Positions 32,150 to 43,961 of a DNA stretch of 64,000 bases are shown here, piece by piece (the stretch's first letter is position 1; every line of letters starts with the position of its first letter). The stretch spans positions 5,950,493 to 6,014,492 of the forward strand of contig OZ007515.1 of the NCBI GenBank assembly GCA_963931865.1, read 5' to 3'. The notes under the pieces are model-generated. The model was given only the letters and a program-made list of their open reading frames with translations. It was not told the origin of the DNA and searched no databases. Source of the stretch: Axinella damicornis (Eukaryota > Porifera > Demospongiae > Axinellida > Axinellidae). Both the position numbers and the translations under genes were made by a program.

Positions 32150-32557
32150 TAGGCCTGAGCTAATTATGTGCGCATAATTTGCAGAATAATAGGGACTTAC
32201 CCGAATTGCACATTATTTGCGAATAATCGGGCCAGAAAACAGATATAATTATTAGTGGGCGTGTAGTTTCAGCCACGTGGCTCATGGCTGCCTTGTGTGA
32301 GTCTGATGCAGAGTGCTGTGACGACCTTTCGTCGCTTTCGAGCTCCGAAACAGGAACAGAGGCTACAGAGCACGAGTCTACCTCCTCCTGTGCATCTCTG
32401 CTAGACCGCTTACAGAGCCCCAAGCCATCTGAGTTGGCTCTAACGAATCACAATGTCAAAAATATTTTGTGAATAACGTTGTTGATGTAAAATAATGGGC
32501 TTAGTTGACAAGAATAAAATAATGGGGGGAATTTTGTGAATAATTAGCTCAGGCCTA
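32150..32557 (+). mobile_element. hAT-type MITE with 8-bp target duplication and a 62-codon ORF
   Basis: Ends TAGGCCTGAGCTAATTAT and TAATTAGCTCAGGCCTA are inverted. The 8-mer CCCCCTAG flanks both sides (32142-32149, 32558-32565), as hAT transposition leaves. Inside, 32284-32472 encodes a Ser/Glu-rich peptide (MAALCESDAECCDDL...) just after CAGCCACGTGGCTC. It could be a captured first exon. No transposase is present. Confidence 0.75.
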
Positions 32558-33480
32558 CCCCCTAGTTGGCAGGCCAGCCAGCAACATGCCATTCCCAACT
32601 TCCCCTTCTAAACCGAAATGTCCAGGGAAAAACCCTGAGCACACATTATGCATTAACCTTCGCCAAATACTGAAGCCTTTTACATTTATACGTACCTGGA
32701 GATGGCTCGACGTGATCTTCTATTCGTGCCAGGTACGTAGCACCAAGGAGGCAGCTCTTCCACGGCCAGGTTACGGTGTCCTTTGAACTCATGAGTCCCA
32801 TCCTCACCGAACGGAAGAACTGAGCCCAGCAGGTATTCCTTGCGTGTACCGGCACATGCATCCATCCATGCCGCCATGGCGACAATGCAATTATGGTGCA
32901 TGCATGCTCCTGGAGTGAGCTAGCTAGCATGCGCAGAATAATTGCAATAATTATGTTGCGTGGGCGGGCGTTACTTCTTCCTGAAACTCAATACAGCAAC
33001 CGCACAAGCATTGATAGCAAGTAGTTTCATATCTCTAGGTGCTTTCTAACCATGCAAGTGTCACAGCTAGGCCCAATTTAACGACAGAGAGGCTGGTAAT
33101 GCACTGACAACACAGACATTGATAGCAAGTAGTTTCATATGCATTCCTCGAATGCTTGCAATAACCTAACACAACTTGATGGACACGCAATGAGGATTAC
33201 GTTGTATATACGTTATTTGCTGTTTTCTATCCATGTTTCCGTTTATTATCCTTAGACAAGGCGAGAACATGTTCTCCTCCAATCCCTCAAAACTGGAGTA
33301 TGGATGCATAGCTACATCAGGAAGGCAGCACAGTTCCATCTGGCCATGAATGGCATGCAGCTGCATGTACCTATACATATAGTAGCTATATAGACCCCAA
33401 ACAATTCATCATACGGACTGCATGGGTACATACTTAAGTTTTTACACTGTACTAGCCTGGAGGTTCAACAAGAACTTGTT
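32558..33480. other. Stretch without a supportable gene
   Basis: A GATAGCAAGTAGTTTCATAT phrase is directly repeated at 33016 and 33120. No coding evidence. Confidence 0.35.
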
Positions 33481-33492
33481 TTTTCAACCAAA

Positions 33493-33524
33493 CGTTTTAA
33501 CCACACTGCGGTAGTCTTCTTCAG
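33493..33524 (-). ncRNA. Degenerate hammerhead-like motif at a Penelope element edge
   Basis: On the minus strand CTGAAGA, a short hairpin (ACTAC with GTGGT) and AAAACG follow the order of the motif at 55323-55353. Key bases are changed, so activity is unlikely. It sits about 150 bases outside the GIY-YIG fragment. Confidence 0.35.
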
Positions 33525-33639
33525 TGGTATATATATACAGACACTCTTATGGGTACACAAATGACAAACTGAGAAAAATTGGCAAGACGCGTGACCTACA
33601 GAGGTAGCACGCAACCGGAAATCAAATTAGTGCTGCTGA

Positions 33640-34320
33640 CTGTTCTGTGCACTCGTTGGGGGTGGGGTGTTCTCATGGATGAGTGCATCATACACGAGGC
33701 AGGATGCCTTCCTCCCGGTTGCAATTGAGGGGGTTGGGCTGGCTCCTAAGCTTGCTGTGGTTGAAACACTTCCTAATACACACTGTACATATGCCAACGA
33801 TGGTCTGGTTGAACAGAGGTGGGTTTCCCAGGCCCTGATGAAGAATGGATACCCAAGATGAGTGAAACCACATCCAGAAACCAGACGAGACAGGAGAGCA
33901 ATCCCAGAGCAATGATCACCATCCCATATGCCAGGGGCACATCTGAAGCCATCAGAAGAGTCCTGGCCCCCCTTGACATCAGACCCCAGTTTCGTCCTAC
34001 CACCACCCTCAGGAGGATCCTTGTTCATGTCAAGGACCCCGTCCCCATGGAGATGACAACTGGTGTGGTGTACCAGATTGGATGCCAGGATTGCACAGCC
34101 ACCTATGTAGGACAGACAAGGAGATCACTCAACACCAGATTGAAGAGCACAGAACAGCACTGACGAATGCCCGTCCTGAGCGATCTGTTGTTGCAGAACA
34201 TGCAATAGACACAGGACACACCATCGACTGGGGCAACACCCAAGTGAAGGCTGTCATGCCTTTTTCTGGCAAAGGTGCACCATGGAGACCTGGCACATGA
34301 TGGGCCAGAGGGTGAGGGTG
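33640..34320 (+). pseudogene. Penelope-like element: GIY-YIG endonuclease part
   Basis: Frames read RWVSQALMKNGYP, then RPQFRPTTTLRRILVHVKD and TTGVVYQIGCQDCTATYVGQ with TRRSLNTRLK. After a frameshift near 34145 comes EHRTALTNARPERSVVAEHA. This is the linker plus GIY-YIG nuclease of Penelope-like retroelements: VVYQIGC for GIY, TYVGQT for YIG, then the Arg and the SVVAEHA block. A last scrap, METWHMMGQ, matches the usual C-terminal ExWHI block in a third frame. The part lies opposite in strand to the reverse transcriptase that follows. Confidence 0.75.
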
Positions 34321-34324
34321 GTGT

Positions 34325-35105
34325 GTATTTGTCTGTGTGTGTCTTCTTTCTGTATACTGTGGTTGACAATGTTCCGTCAGGGTGATGTTTGATGAGTAAG
34401 TCTAGGAAGGGCAGTTTCTCCTGCTCCTCCAGCTCATACGTGAAGTCAATAGAGGGTTCGATAGAATTGAGGTGGCTGTGGAAACTCTCCAGGTGGTCGG
34501 GGGGGGGGGGGGGGGGGGGGGGAGGGATGGCCATACAGGTGTCATCCACAAACCGTTTCCAAAAGGGTGGTGGGGTGGGGTATGATGCAAGGGCTCTTTC
34601 TTCCACATCCTCCATAACAAGGTTTGCCACCGTTACTGACACCGGGGAACCCATGGCAGTGCCAAAGGTCTTCTGGTACCACTCCCTTTGATAGGCTACA
34701 AAGGTAGCATCCAGGCAAAACCTCAGCAGTCGCAATACTTCATCTGGTGATAAGGTGGTCCGATCATCAAGTGACTCATCCGCATGAAGCCACACACCCG
34801 CAACCTGGCAGGCCAGATCTACTGGCACATTCGTGAAGAGGGAAACGACATCAAATGATACCAGGACGGCCTCCCTAGTTATAGTTTGGTCAGATATGAA
34901 GGCTGCAAAGTCAGTTGAGTTCTTGATGAAGGATGATGTTTTTCCAACCAGTGGTGCTAGGAGGTGGACCAGATGTTTGGACAGTTGGTATGATGGTGAG
35001 TTGATAAAGGATGCAATGGGCCTCAATGGTACTTCTGGTTTGGGAGATGACAGCAGCACGGGACGGTCGAGGCCTACCTCTGATAGGTGGGTTGTGAACC
35101 GATGA
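34325..35105 (-). pseudogene. Penelope-like element: reverse transcriptase part
   Basis: The minus-strand frame, open from about 35103, contains PLRPIASFINSPSYQLSKHL, LVSFDVVSLFTNVP (motif A), FGTAMGSPVSVTVANLVMED (motif B) and KRFVDDT (motif C, with the FVDDT typical of this family rather than YADD). A 24-base G run (34499-34522) encodes an added poly-proline tract straight after motif C. Homology stops at YRKKTHTDKY, about 34330, where the oppositely oriented endonuclease ends. The apparent first codon is not ATG. The element is therefore rearranged and inactive. Confidence 0.8.
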
Positions 35106-35429
35106 ATTCATTGCTGGTGAACGGTATTCACGTTGTGGTTCAATGAGGAAACAGCATGGGGAAAGCATGCTACCTTGGAGAGTGTCAAAGACTGCCTCCG
35201 AAATGTGGACAGGTCCTGGCTCTCCTTCTGCGAGGGGATCAATGATCGATCTGCACCACACACTTCTTCCCCTGACCACACTGCACAGGAGAGAGCAAGA
35301 TCCACTCAAGTAAACAGCAAGCATCAACTTAGCTGTTCACAATATACTTGACATTAACCTGTCACCGTCCTTGGTAGTTTCACTACTGGCAATACTTTCA
35401 GGGAATACTAAAATAACTGCAAGCTTTGG

Positions 35430-35600
35430 TTGGAGAGAGAGGATAATCCACAGAAAAAAATTCTGGGACCAGCTGGGATTCCAACCCAAGACCTTCTGAG
35501 TACTAGTCAGACGCTTTTACCGCTAAGCCACTGGGCCCACAGCAGAGGAGCGGAAGCAAGTCTGCATATAGCAGTACAGGCTAGAGGACTTAGCCGATTC
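35430..35600 (-). mobile_element. tRNA-derived SINE, copy 3
   Basis: Minus strand: GGGCCCAGTGGCTTAGCGGT (A box region), GGGTTGGAATCCCAG (B box with one change) and CTGGTCCCAGAATTTTTTTC, with the GCAGACTTGCTTCCGCTCCT head. Closest to copy 1 at 26734. Confidence 0.65.
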
Positions 35601-36337
35601 CAGCTGTCTTTCTCTCATGGTTGTTTCACTGCCATAAGTGGAGATCCCCTGTGGACGGGGTTACGGACCTGAGTGGGGTGACTATACAGACATATTCTCA
35701 TACTCAAAACATTCCACGTACTTCTTCTAGCAGGACTTGGTGTTCCAACGCAAATGGCATTCTCTAACGTCCCAAGGTAGTTGGCATCTGTGAGCTAATC
35801 TCAAGGCCACTGAAGCTCTCCATATTGTGAACCCACCAGTTGGGGACAGATCAACGCGAAACAGGCATTATAACGTTTGGGCACCACCTTGTGTCTACTA
35901 TGTCTACTTAATCGCACGTGACCAGATCTCCGAGGCCATTCCCAGCACTGCAAGCAATCAAATACTGGCGGTGGGAATGGCCTGGGAACAAGGCTAGGGA
36001 ACATGTAGAGTATCCACATGCAGCGTAGCTAGGCCAGTAATGGTGTGAGTCTCATCCCAAAATGTACAAGCCTCACCCAAAAAGGTGTGATCACACCTTT
36101 CATGCTCCTCCTAGTGGAGCCGACCCCACATATTGAGATCCAGTACTTCACATTGGCACCTTGGATTATCTTCATAAAGGCAGTCTTATAATTATGAGTC
36201 AAAAGTGGACAAAGTCAGTGGTTTTAAAAGCCACTGGCTCTTGATACATGCACAGCAAGTTCAATAAAGGTGAACAAATAAATATAAGGGGAACATGGGA
36301 GGGGTACCGCCATGGCAAGCTATCTAGACAGGAAAGT

Positions 36338-36373
<36 letters not shown>

Positions 36374-37440
36374 ATTACTGTGTGTGGCCATAGATAATGC
36401 GCGGGGAACCACGGTGTTCAAAATGCCAGACAAAATGATTGTTTCTCAAAAGTTACTGAAGTACGTTGCTGCTTATACTTTGCTGATGGATGTGTGTACA
36501 GAATTTCTTTACCCTCCTCCCCTTAGGAGACCAGCATCATATGGCTGGAGGTGCTTGGAGGTAAACTTAAAGGACTTTGCCTGTACGTACTTTACTCCCT
36601 TTATCTGTTCCTGGGGCGACTGGGGATCAATCATGGAGGACGCCTCCTTCCTTAGAGATCATTCTCAGTGGACACTGCGTCCCTGGGCAGTTCATCTGCG
36701 TTCCACTGCCGTACCACAAAGTTGCTTGCATGTACAGTGTCGACCATGTTGAAGTCTTCAAAGACGGGGGATCTTTAGCTCCTTGCAGCGCTGGATCCAC
36801 TGACTCAGGAGCTACACGGAAAGAGAAAGTGCATGGGATAAGATGAGAGAGAGAACACGTTGTGGGAGAGGCAGGGAGAGGAAGAGAAGGGTGAGAAGAG
36901 AGAGGAAGAGAGACCGCAAGGACTCAGCGATAAGAATCACAGTGAGTGCATGCATGCAGGAGTCTTGCCACAAACACATTGCTCATCTCATCCTTAAAAA
37001 TCAATTTAGACATTAATTTGTTGGGTGCTGGACTACTAATCACTGGACTGGACAGGACTAGGCGGCCTTACCCAATGTGGTACACTTCCGGGTATGGTCA
37101 TACAAGCTTCATCAAACTTCCACATTCCAATTGTGACACATATCATTTGCAAAGCAAGATGCCTGTGTACATGACTACATGTAGCTGCAGGTGATTGGTT
37201 ACCTCAATGGCCACCAGGGTGACTATTAATTTGACGTAAACATGGGACTTGAAAGGAGTCTCAAGGGCCGAGCCAAAGGTGGCACCAGCACTAGGTGTCA
37301 ATGCCCTTGTTACCACCGTCAATCTATTGACAGGCTAGCACGTCTTCCATCACCAGCTCTTCTGGCACCTGTATACGTGTGCAATCAGTGAAGCACTAGG
37401 CAGTTTTATATCCAGAAGTATTTCGTGGGTGGCTCAAAGT
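35601..37440. other. Stretch with MITE ends and a 34-bp poly-G; no supportable gene
   Basis: Family ends lie near 35930-35995 (GAGGCCATTCCCAGC / GGCCTGGGAACAAGGCTA). A G run occupies 36338-36371, and a purine-only tract about 36845-36935. Frames nearby are unassigned. Confidence 0.4.
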
Positions 37441-38160
37441 TGGGGAATTGGCCTTTTCAAAAGTGGAAGCAGATGATGACGGCATCTTGCAGTGTGTCGT
37501 GGACAAGATGATGACAAATATGTTAGCTACATTTTGTCCAGGACGGGAAAGATCACGGTATATTGGTCTACATCATGTATGCCGTGTTTGGTTCTGCGTA
37601 GAAAGATATGTGTGTATTGACAGTCACACCACTAAGTCTAAGTGTGTCGTTTTTCTGCACACTAAACACTCTACAATCAGCTGCAGTGACTGCGAACTTC
37701 ACATTGACATTGACCTTCTGGTGGGCAACGATGTACCACGATGTGGCAAGTGTAAGCACTACTGAAGGCCCTGGTCAGACGATCTGATCATGAGAAACAA
37801 TGTACAAGCGAGAGTGACCCCCACAGCAGCACTTGAACACTCCTGAGAATGATACCAGCATGAACACAGATCCTGCCAGCGACGAATCACAAGCATCAGT
37901 GAACAACTGGCGGCAGTTGCAGAACAAAGGAAGACAAGGCTTTCCATGACGACCTCTCTCAGATTATGGCACAAACACTCAGTCGATGAGTGATACTCTC
38001 CCCCACAGTACGTCTGCTCACATAGGGACAGTCCAAAGCAGGCTGCTTCTCTAAAAGATGCACGGCAGATGCGGTGGGACCCGGTGGTGTCTATACCTTT
38101 GTCATCTATGAAGCAGTGCATACGAATCCCTGTGAGAGACTAGTGCCATCAAGCTTCCAT
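37441..38160 (+). pseudogene. Transposase-like relic with CxxC modules
   Basis: A 105-codon frame ends HTKHSTISCSDCELHIDI and VPRCGKCKHY, a pair of CxxC modules. After its stop, scraps KALVRRSDHEKQC and ASLKDARQMRWDPV continue in shifted frames. The last resembles the entry to the conserved domain seen in the relic at 39362-39559. Together they suggest a decayed DNA-transposon protein of the same broad type. Confidence 0.35.
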
Positions 38161-38822
38161 CGCAGAGAAAACTTCAAGATGGTACCCATCACACCAAGGC
38201 TACGTACGGTTGGGTTTTCAAAGGCGGTTGGCAAGCAGCTACAAGTACCACCTAAGCTACTTTCATGTCGAGAGAGAGAGTGTGTCACTACCATCAATGG
38301 ATGAGATGCATTTGTGTGAAGACCTGCCTTATGACAAGCATACAGGCAATTAATTTCACGTATATTTATATACCTGTGTGGGAGGCATCTTGAGAATATG
38401 GGTTTCAAGGTTCTGGCTCCGTGCAGTGATGGTAAACGTCTAGCAGGTCTTCTCACTCCACAAGCCAGGATCAACCAAACCAGTGCACAAAGCCCTTGAT
38501 CCAGGTGGTGAGAAGCGTAACCTGTCACATGTAGGTTCCTATCGGACCCACAACATCCAATAAAAACCGTCAGATACTCTTGAGCAAACTACAACCAACT
38601 GCTTTGAGTAATATGCTGAATTCCTGTATTGATAGTATGTACTTATTGATGCCATTCCTCCTAGTGAAGACATGTCATGGGGTCATCTGATGGAACTCTA
38701 CACAAAGAACAGGAGGATATGGGGCTGTCACAGCTACCAAAGCTGAAGTACAACATGTACACCTAACCAGCAAATCAATGATGCGAGTAGACCTACATGT
38801 AGAAGCACAGCTAGGCAATTAT

Positions 38823-38887
38823 GTATACCAAGAGCGCATGATGACATCATTGTTTTTCAATGATGTCATCATGCGCTCTTGTGTATA
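38823..38887. repeat. Near-perfect 30-bp hairpin
   Basis: GTATACCAAGAGCGCATGAT and GACATCATTG pair with their reverse complement across a 5-base loop. One inserted base breaks the symmetry. A similar idea with different sequence is at 49370-49404 (CCAGGAGCGTATAATG / CATTATGCGCTCCTGG-like). Confidence 0.85.
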
Positions 38888-39361
38888 CCAAGCATCACTA
38901 CATGTGTACAATGTTTACATGCAATGTGCTGCGTACAGTTGGATTACACTGCATGAATTGTTGTTCAATACTTTGTGGTTCTCAGTACCTCAGTGGTGAA
39001 AGCGCTGGTGCTGACTGTTGGCTGCAAAGCAAACGAAATTTGGCTGACAAAATCTTCAATTGCCTGAACTGTTTAAGTTTATCAGCTGAAAAATGGTGGG
39101 TATGTACAAATACACTAACATACATGTACATGTACACGATACCATAAATTTATGTACACAATACCATAAATTTCATTGTGTTTGCATGTGTTGTTACAGC
39201 GGTTACATGAAGATTGTATGATTGCATGTCTGCATTGGCTGACTGATGTGTTTCTGCCATACCCGTTGCAGGAAGCTTAAGTAGTATTCTATTGTGGCGA
39301 CTTCGTTCTGATGACCGGTCTCAATGCATTATTCACAGCTGAACAATTGCTCTCTTGAAGT
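38888..39361. other. Stretch without a supportable gene
   Basis: Nothing recognised beyond a short direct repeat of ACACGATACCATAAATTT-type sequence near 39133-39172. Confidence 0.35.
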
Positions 39362-39562
39362 CTCCTCCAGTCAGCCTCCACCCTCAGTAGAAAAACCAGT
39401 TGCTGCTTTGACGCAGTGGGTGTAGTCCCTCAAGGTGCGCTGCGATTGTACATGTAGCTTCGGCACTCCTGACTCACGTAGTGCTTCAGATGCCCCACTA
39501 GATTTGTGCCTCAGAAAGAGGCACCACCGTATCATGGACGGGTGCCAGACTGCCAGCACATG
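39362..39562 (-). pseudogene. P-element/THAP9-like transposase fragment
   Basis: The minus-strand frame reads VWHPSMIRWCLFLRHKSSGA, EALRESGVPKLHVQSQRTLR and DYTHCVKAATGFS. This is the conserved block of P-element-type transposases: IxWCLxLxxxSSxAYExLRxSG, then LPSxRTLRDY. Only about 60 residues survive. Lack of Met context and of flanking homology marks it as a relic. Confidence 0.6.
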
Positions 39563-40740
39563 CCACTAACATCCTGGCAAGACAAAGCATCCATTTGCTG
39601 CTTCCAAAAATTGTGGTGGAAAGGATCGGGCTTGTATTACGGGTACATAGATTTTGGATGCCTCTGTGCGCGTAATGTTACAGAACCTGGCATGCATGTC
39701 ATCACCCACCACAACAACACTATCCTTGATTTTAAAGATATATATTGTCTTGAAGACAAGAAATCTGCTTGGAGGCAACTCAAAACTGGTGTTGTCACTG
39801 TTGTGTGTGTTGGAGGCGGGTTGTACGTTGAGGAGCAGACAGGTAGGTAGGTACCTGTAGTGGCTTGGAAGAGAGGGTGGGGAGTAATCACTATGTCAAG
39901 CGTGATCCCTTGCTGTTGTGAAGCAACCATCTACTGTGAAGGGAGGGAAAATGCACCTACATGGCAACAGAGGGCTTCATAGCTCGGCTGTCAAGATGCT
40001 GTGGAGCTTGGTAGCTGTTGTGGAATAGATACTGGTAAACTCAGTGGAGCAACTGGCAGGGATAATGCGCTGATGCATCCATTTGTGTTCCTCGTTCTTT
40101 CAGTAGGTTCCCAACCTGAATGTTTCTCCCCGGCCCCCATATCTGCAGCCCTACATGGCGTAAAAATATTCACTTTAATGCAAAAACGTAGCCCTTGAAG
40201 AAACACAAAAAGGTACGTACATTATAACTTAGCTGAAACCCCACACAATAAAAACTAGCTTCTGGAGGTGAGAAATGGCTTCTGTAAGGTAACTACTAAA
40301 CCATAGTTTCACCGTCTTCCACGCGTATGAGGGTCTGGGACTATATATTCCACTACCAACTACATCACGCAAAACGGTTTCATCTGAAATGCAACTCCCC
40401 CACCAAACTTTGCCAAAGCAGGGATACACTGTACCGACCCATATGAAGTTTCTATTTGAAGCACAACACATGCAAACCTGTGCAGTATTGCTGACAACTC
40501 ACCAGTTGGAGTAGATACCACGCTTTTGCAGCCTTTATCCAGCTGACGTCTTCTTTCTTCGTGCATGGACAGTGTAGTGAATAGACAAAGATATCAAATG
40601 TTGCAGATTGCAACGCGGACTACCCGAACGATAAAGTATGCGACAATGCACATCATGTGAGATGTTTCCAATCCCAGTTGGCCTACGCCTAAACACTCAA
40701 TTCCATTCATTCTATCGGGTCTTTTTCAAAACATAATAAC
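39563..40740. other. Stretch without a supportable gene
   Basis: Several frames of 60 to 110 codons on both strands, none with a domain or splice support. Confidence 0.35.
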
Positions 40741-40965
40741 GCAACATACATATTAGTATTACAAGTAGCTTTGCTCGCTCAGCTACTTCCCCCTCGTTCG
40801 CCTACGCGAGTCAACTATCCGGTGTCGGACAGTTCTCTTTGCAGAGCTACTGCTCCCCGATTGCGTCCGCTTCAGCTACTCGAACATTCTTCACGGAGTT
40901 CGAGTTGAAGTACGAAGGTCGCGCGTCTCTAGTCCTGCCCTACGAACATCCCACTTCCCACATGC
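40741..40965 (-). repeat. Repeat related to 54105-54580
   Basis: In reverse complement this stretch shares GTGGGATGTTCGT, CGACCTTCGTACTT, CGTGAAGAATGTTCGAG, AGCTGAAGCGGACGCAATCG and AAGTAGCTGAGCGAGC with 54105-54580. It lacks the 27-bp tandem array found there. Confidence 0.6.
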
Positions 40966-41040
40966 ACACATGTTAAAATATGGTCACAGGAACAATTGCA
41001 GGAAGTAGTTCACTCATCTTCTGAGCCTGATGGCCAACGG

Positions 41041-41295
41041 TAGGCAGCCCACATTCTCTTTCCTCAAACTGTACAGTTATCGGTGAGTATGCTGCCAACC
41101 AGGTGGTTATTCGTCATATAGGCAGTATGGACTGATCAAAGTTTTTTAGGTTGAGTCTGAATGTACACCTCTGCGGTGTTCAAGACTGCACTGTGCTTGC
41201 AGGAGTGGTGGAGGGAATCTGCATGCTGCTAGTCATGAGAAGTTGACCACATACTCGTACGTTTTGAAGGCAAGCTTTCAATGCAGCCACTCAGC
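41041..41295. repeat. Rearranged relative of 10895-11040
   Basis: 41041-41080 matches the 11001-11040 block in reverse, while 41151-41295 matches 10895-11000 directly. Confidence 0.55.
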
Positions 41296-42038
41296 GAACT
41301 TGACTTACTTTCTCTTGTCCCACTTCCCACAGGCTCATTATCGTTGCAGGCTAACGGGTGTAGACAGGTCCACTGCAGTATGGAGGGCCGTTCAAAAGCT
41401 AGAAATACTGTTACAAACGCCATCGCTTGCTCACTGCTTCCACGTGGTCAATTGGCCGTTAAAAATTGATGTTAAAATTTCGACTGTTAAAATCTTCGCA
41501 GTTTTATTTTCGTACCTCTAGGCTTCATGTGAAGTATACAAAAAAATTGCACCGTACAAATTTCCCACTATACAGTAAGTTCAGTTTGTAGCCGACGCTT
41601 TGAAGTGCAAGCTCGAAGTTCATAGAACGTTGCTAGTTGGAGCTGTGGACCCAGGTACAAAGTCTGTGCAATAAAGTTGCTTACACTATTATCTATGGTC
41701 AAGCAGTACACATTGCTCCCTTGAAATGTGTTTGTGCACTGAGATCAGTTTCAGCTATTTACATACATGTATTATGGAATACACACCCAATGAACACTCA
41801 GCCCACCGTTCCCAATATTAATCCAACACCAACTGCTAAGGTTTGCTATCACTATAGCTACATGTACGTTCCCCTACCTGCCTGACCATGTCCTCAGCTC
41901 CATTCCCCTTCATCAACACCCTAGCTGGCTCCGACTTGAAGAGTTCTGCACCAATCATTACTAGTTCCCGCCTTCCTTCTGAATCTAGTGTCTGAACAGT
42001 AGTTCCGCACCCCACACCACCTCATGCTGCAAGTAGAT

Positions 42039-42079
<41 letters not shown>

Positions 42080-42152
42080 AAGAAAAATCAACAGGAATGT
42101 CCCATCAGCATAATGCTGGTCTACCTGAGAGTCCTGCATGGCATAAGACATA
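41296..42152. other. Stretch without a supportable gene; GATA microsatellite
   Basis: (GATA)n at about 42030-42078. Nothing else recognised. Confidence 0.45.
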
Positions 42153-42695
42153 CCGTACTCTCGCGAAAGTCCGCCCACTCCGCAAAGAGCGCCCACCCCC
42201 CACTTTTGGCTCAATTTTCTATATAGGGTCAAAGTTTACTCGAATGAGCGCCCACCCTCGCGCTATAGCCTCGTGCCTCGTGTAACAGGCGACGGAGCGC
42301 ATTAGTGAGATGTTCCAGCGTATCTGAGGTAACAACCTCCTTGCAGCAAGTCTCTATTAGTCTGTGTATCCGTATCTATGGTGTCCATGTGTGTTGCCTG
42401 TGCTGACGACGGCCCCGCGGCCTCCACGCTGGACCTCAGCCAGCGCTTGGCGGCAGCGAAGACGACGTGGTGAGCGGTGATGTTGCTAGTGACTCCAGCG
42501 ATGTAGATGTGCTGGGAGGGCTTTGACTCACGCACGCTTGCTGCTCGATCGCTGATATTGCGCTACTTGTGTACGTAAACAAAGGTGGGCGCTCTTTCAA
42601 GGTTGAATGCGGAAACACTCGAAAGAGCGCCCACCCCCCTGTTTGGTGAGAAAGTAAGATGCAGCGCCCATGGGCGGACTTTCGCGAGAGTACGG
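42153..42695 (-). mobile_element. TA-flanked MITE (CCGTACTCTCGCG ends), copy 2, inverted
   Basis: Same perfect termini as 25441-25992, flanked by TA, in the opposite orientation. The conserved minus-strand frame (42302-42535) differs from copy 1 by a few codons and lacks its 9-base in-frame insertion. Confidence 0.75.
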
Positions 42696-42816
42696 TATAT
42701 ACACCAAGACAAACAAACAGAGCAACTACCAGCTACATATAAACAGTAAGGTAAAGCGGGGTAACTTGGAACAATTCTAATTCAGCTCTAATTTATGACT
42801 GGAAGCAGATAGAGAC

Positions 42817-43369
42817 TAGCCTCATTCCCAGGCCCCATATGAAAAAACGAAAAGGGGCCTGGTAGCACTTCCGTGTTACATCTGTCGCTGCTGTACATGT
42901 CATCAAACGTGTGCTACGACAGGACACGCCTCATTTCAAACATCATATATCAGCTGACTAACACCGTCACAAAGACTAACGTGGAGCCCGTAAGAGCGCT
43001 GTTTCACATTATCGGGACTCCAGCTAGTGCTGATAGATGATCATGATCGAGATTGAGCGATGACCCGTATGCGTAAACAGCGCTCTCCGATTTCGATCGT
43101 TCAGCCATCTCCCGAAAACGCGACAGCACTTCTTCATAAAGGGAGGACGCCGCAGTCTGGAGTGAAGTAAGCTCTATAAAGATCTGCATGGTCCGTTATG
43201 TGCTTTAGTCAACACTTTGTCTCATGTGAAAGGATCACATTCGCGTGTGGTTTCATTCTGAAATCTGATTGGCGCCTCTTGAATTTGTGAGGCCTAGTCG
43301 ACACAAATTATACGGAAGCGCTACCAGGCCCATTTCCGACTTTTCGGTCGGGGCCTGGGAACGAAGCTA
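42817..43369. mobile_element. MULE-like MITE, 9-bp target duplication with one mismatch
   Basis: Ends TAGCCTCATTCCCAGGCCCC and GGGGCCTGGGAACGAAGCTA are inverted, followed by GAAAAAACGAAAAGG / CGACTTTTCGG subterminal parts. Flanks GATAGAGAC (42808-42816) and GACAGAGAC (43370-43378) match at 8 of 9. Confidence 0.75.
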
Positions 43370-43520
43370 GACAGAGACTTGCTGTAAAGTTCAGAAAGTC
43401 TTTCCTCCACCTACACTGCAAATTTGATAGCCCTATAGCTGCTGTGGTTCCTTTTGCAATGTAGCCAAACGTCAAGGCACATCAAAATTAGCGGGTGGGG
43501 TAACTTGGAACCAGTGGCGG

Positions 43521-43720
43521 NNNNNNNNNNNNNNNNNNNNNNNNNNNNNNNNNNNNNNNNNNNNNNNNNNNNNNNNNNNNNNNNNNNNNNNNNNNNNNNN
43601 NNNNNNNNNNNNNNNNNNNNNNNNNNNNNNNNNNNNNNNNNNNNNNNNNNNNNNNNNNNNNNNNNNNNNNNNNNNNNNNNNNNNNNNNNNNNNNNNNNNN
43701 NNNNNNNNNNNNNNNNNNNN
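43521..43720. other. Assembly gap of 200 N
   Basis: Undetermined bases. The true size is unknown, and reading frames across it are meaningless. Confidence 0.99.
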
Positions 43721-43846
43721 GCTGCTAGTGAAGCACGACTTGACATACCCATGATGTTTGCACATTGCAATAATTGACTTTGAAATTAATTATTGGTCAG
43801 AAATGCGTGCCTGAAACTGTCTTTTTCTGTTGTTGTTTCCCTCTAG

Positions 43847-43961
43847 CTGAACTGTCCACTGCCTCCAGTGGGAGAAATGGAACTGCACTGTACACCGCCT
43901 CCGGTGGAGCTGATACAGAAGTCAGTGCCAGGGTGTTGGTAAAGCAGAATGATACAATCAG
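43847..43961 (+). CDS. Candidate orphan exon, unknown protein
   Basis: An acceptor (TTGTTTCCCTCTAG) precedes a 115-base open stretch (ELSTASSGRNGTALYTASGG, EVSARVLVKQNDTI) ending at CAG|GTAGAT. No domain is recognised, and the assembly gap upstream hides its context. Confidence 0.25.

Noticed and set aside
43411..43777. Frames of about 100 codons across the gap
   Set aside because: They span 200 undetermined bases and carry no information.
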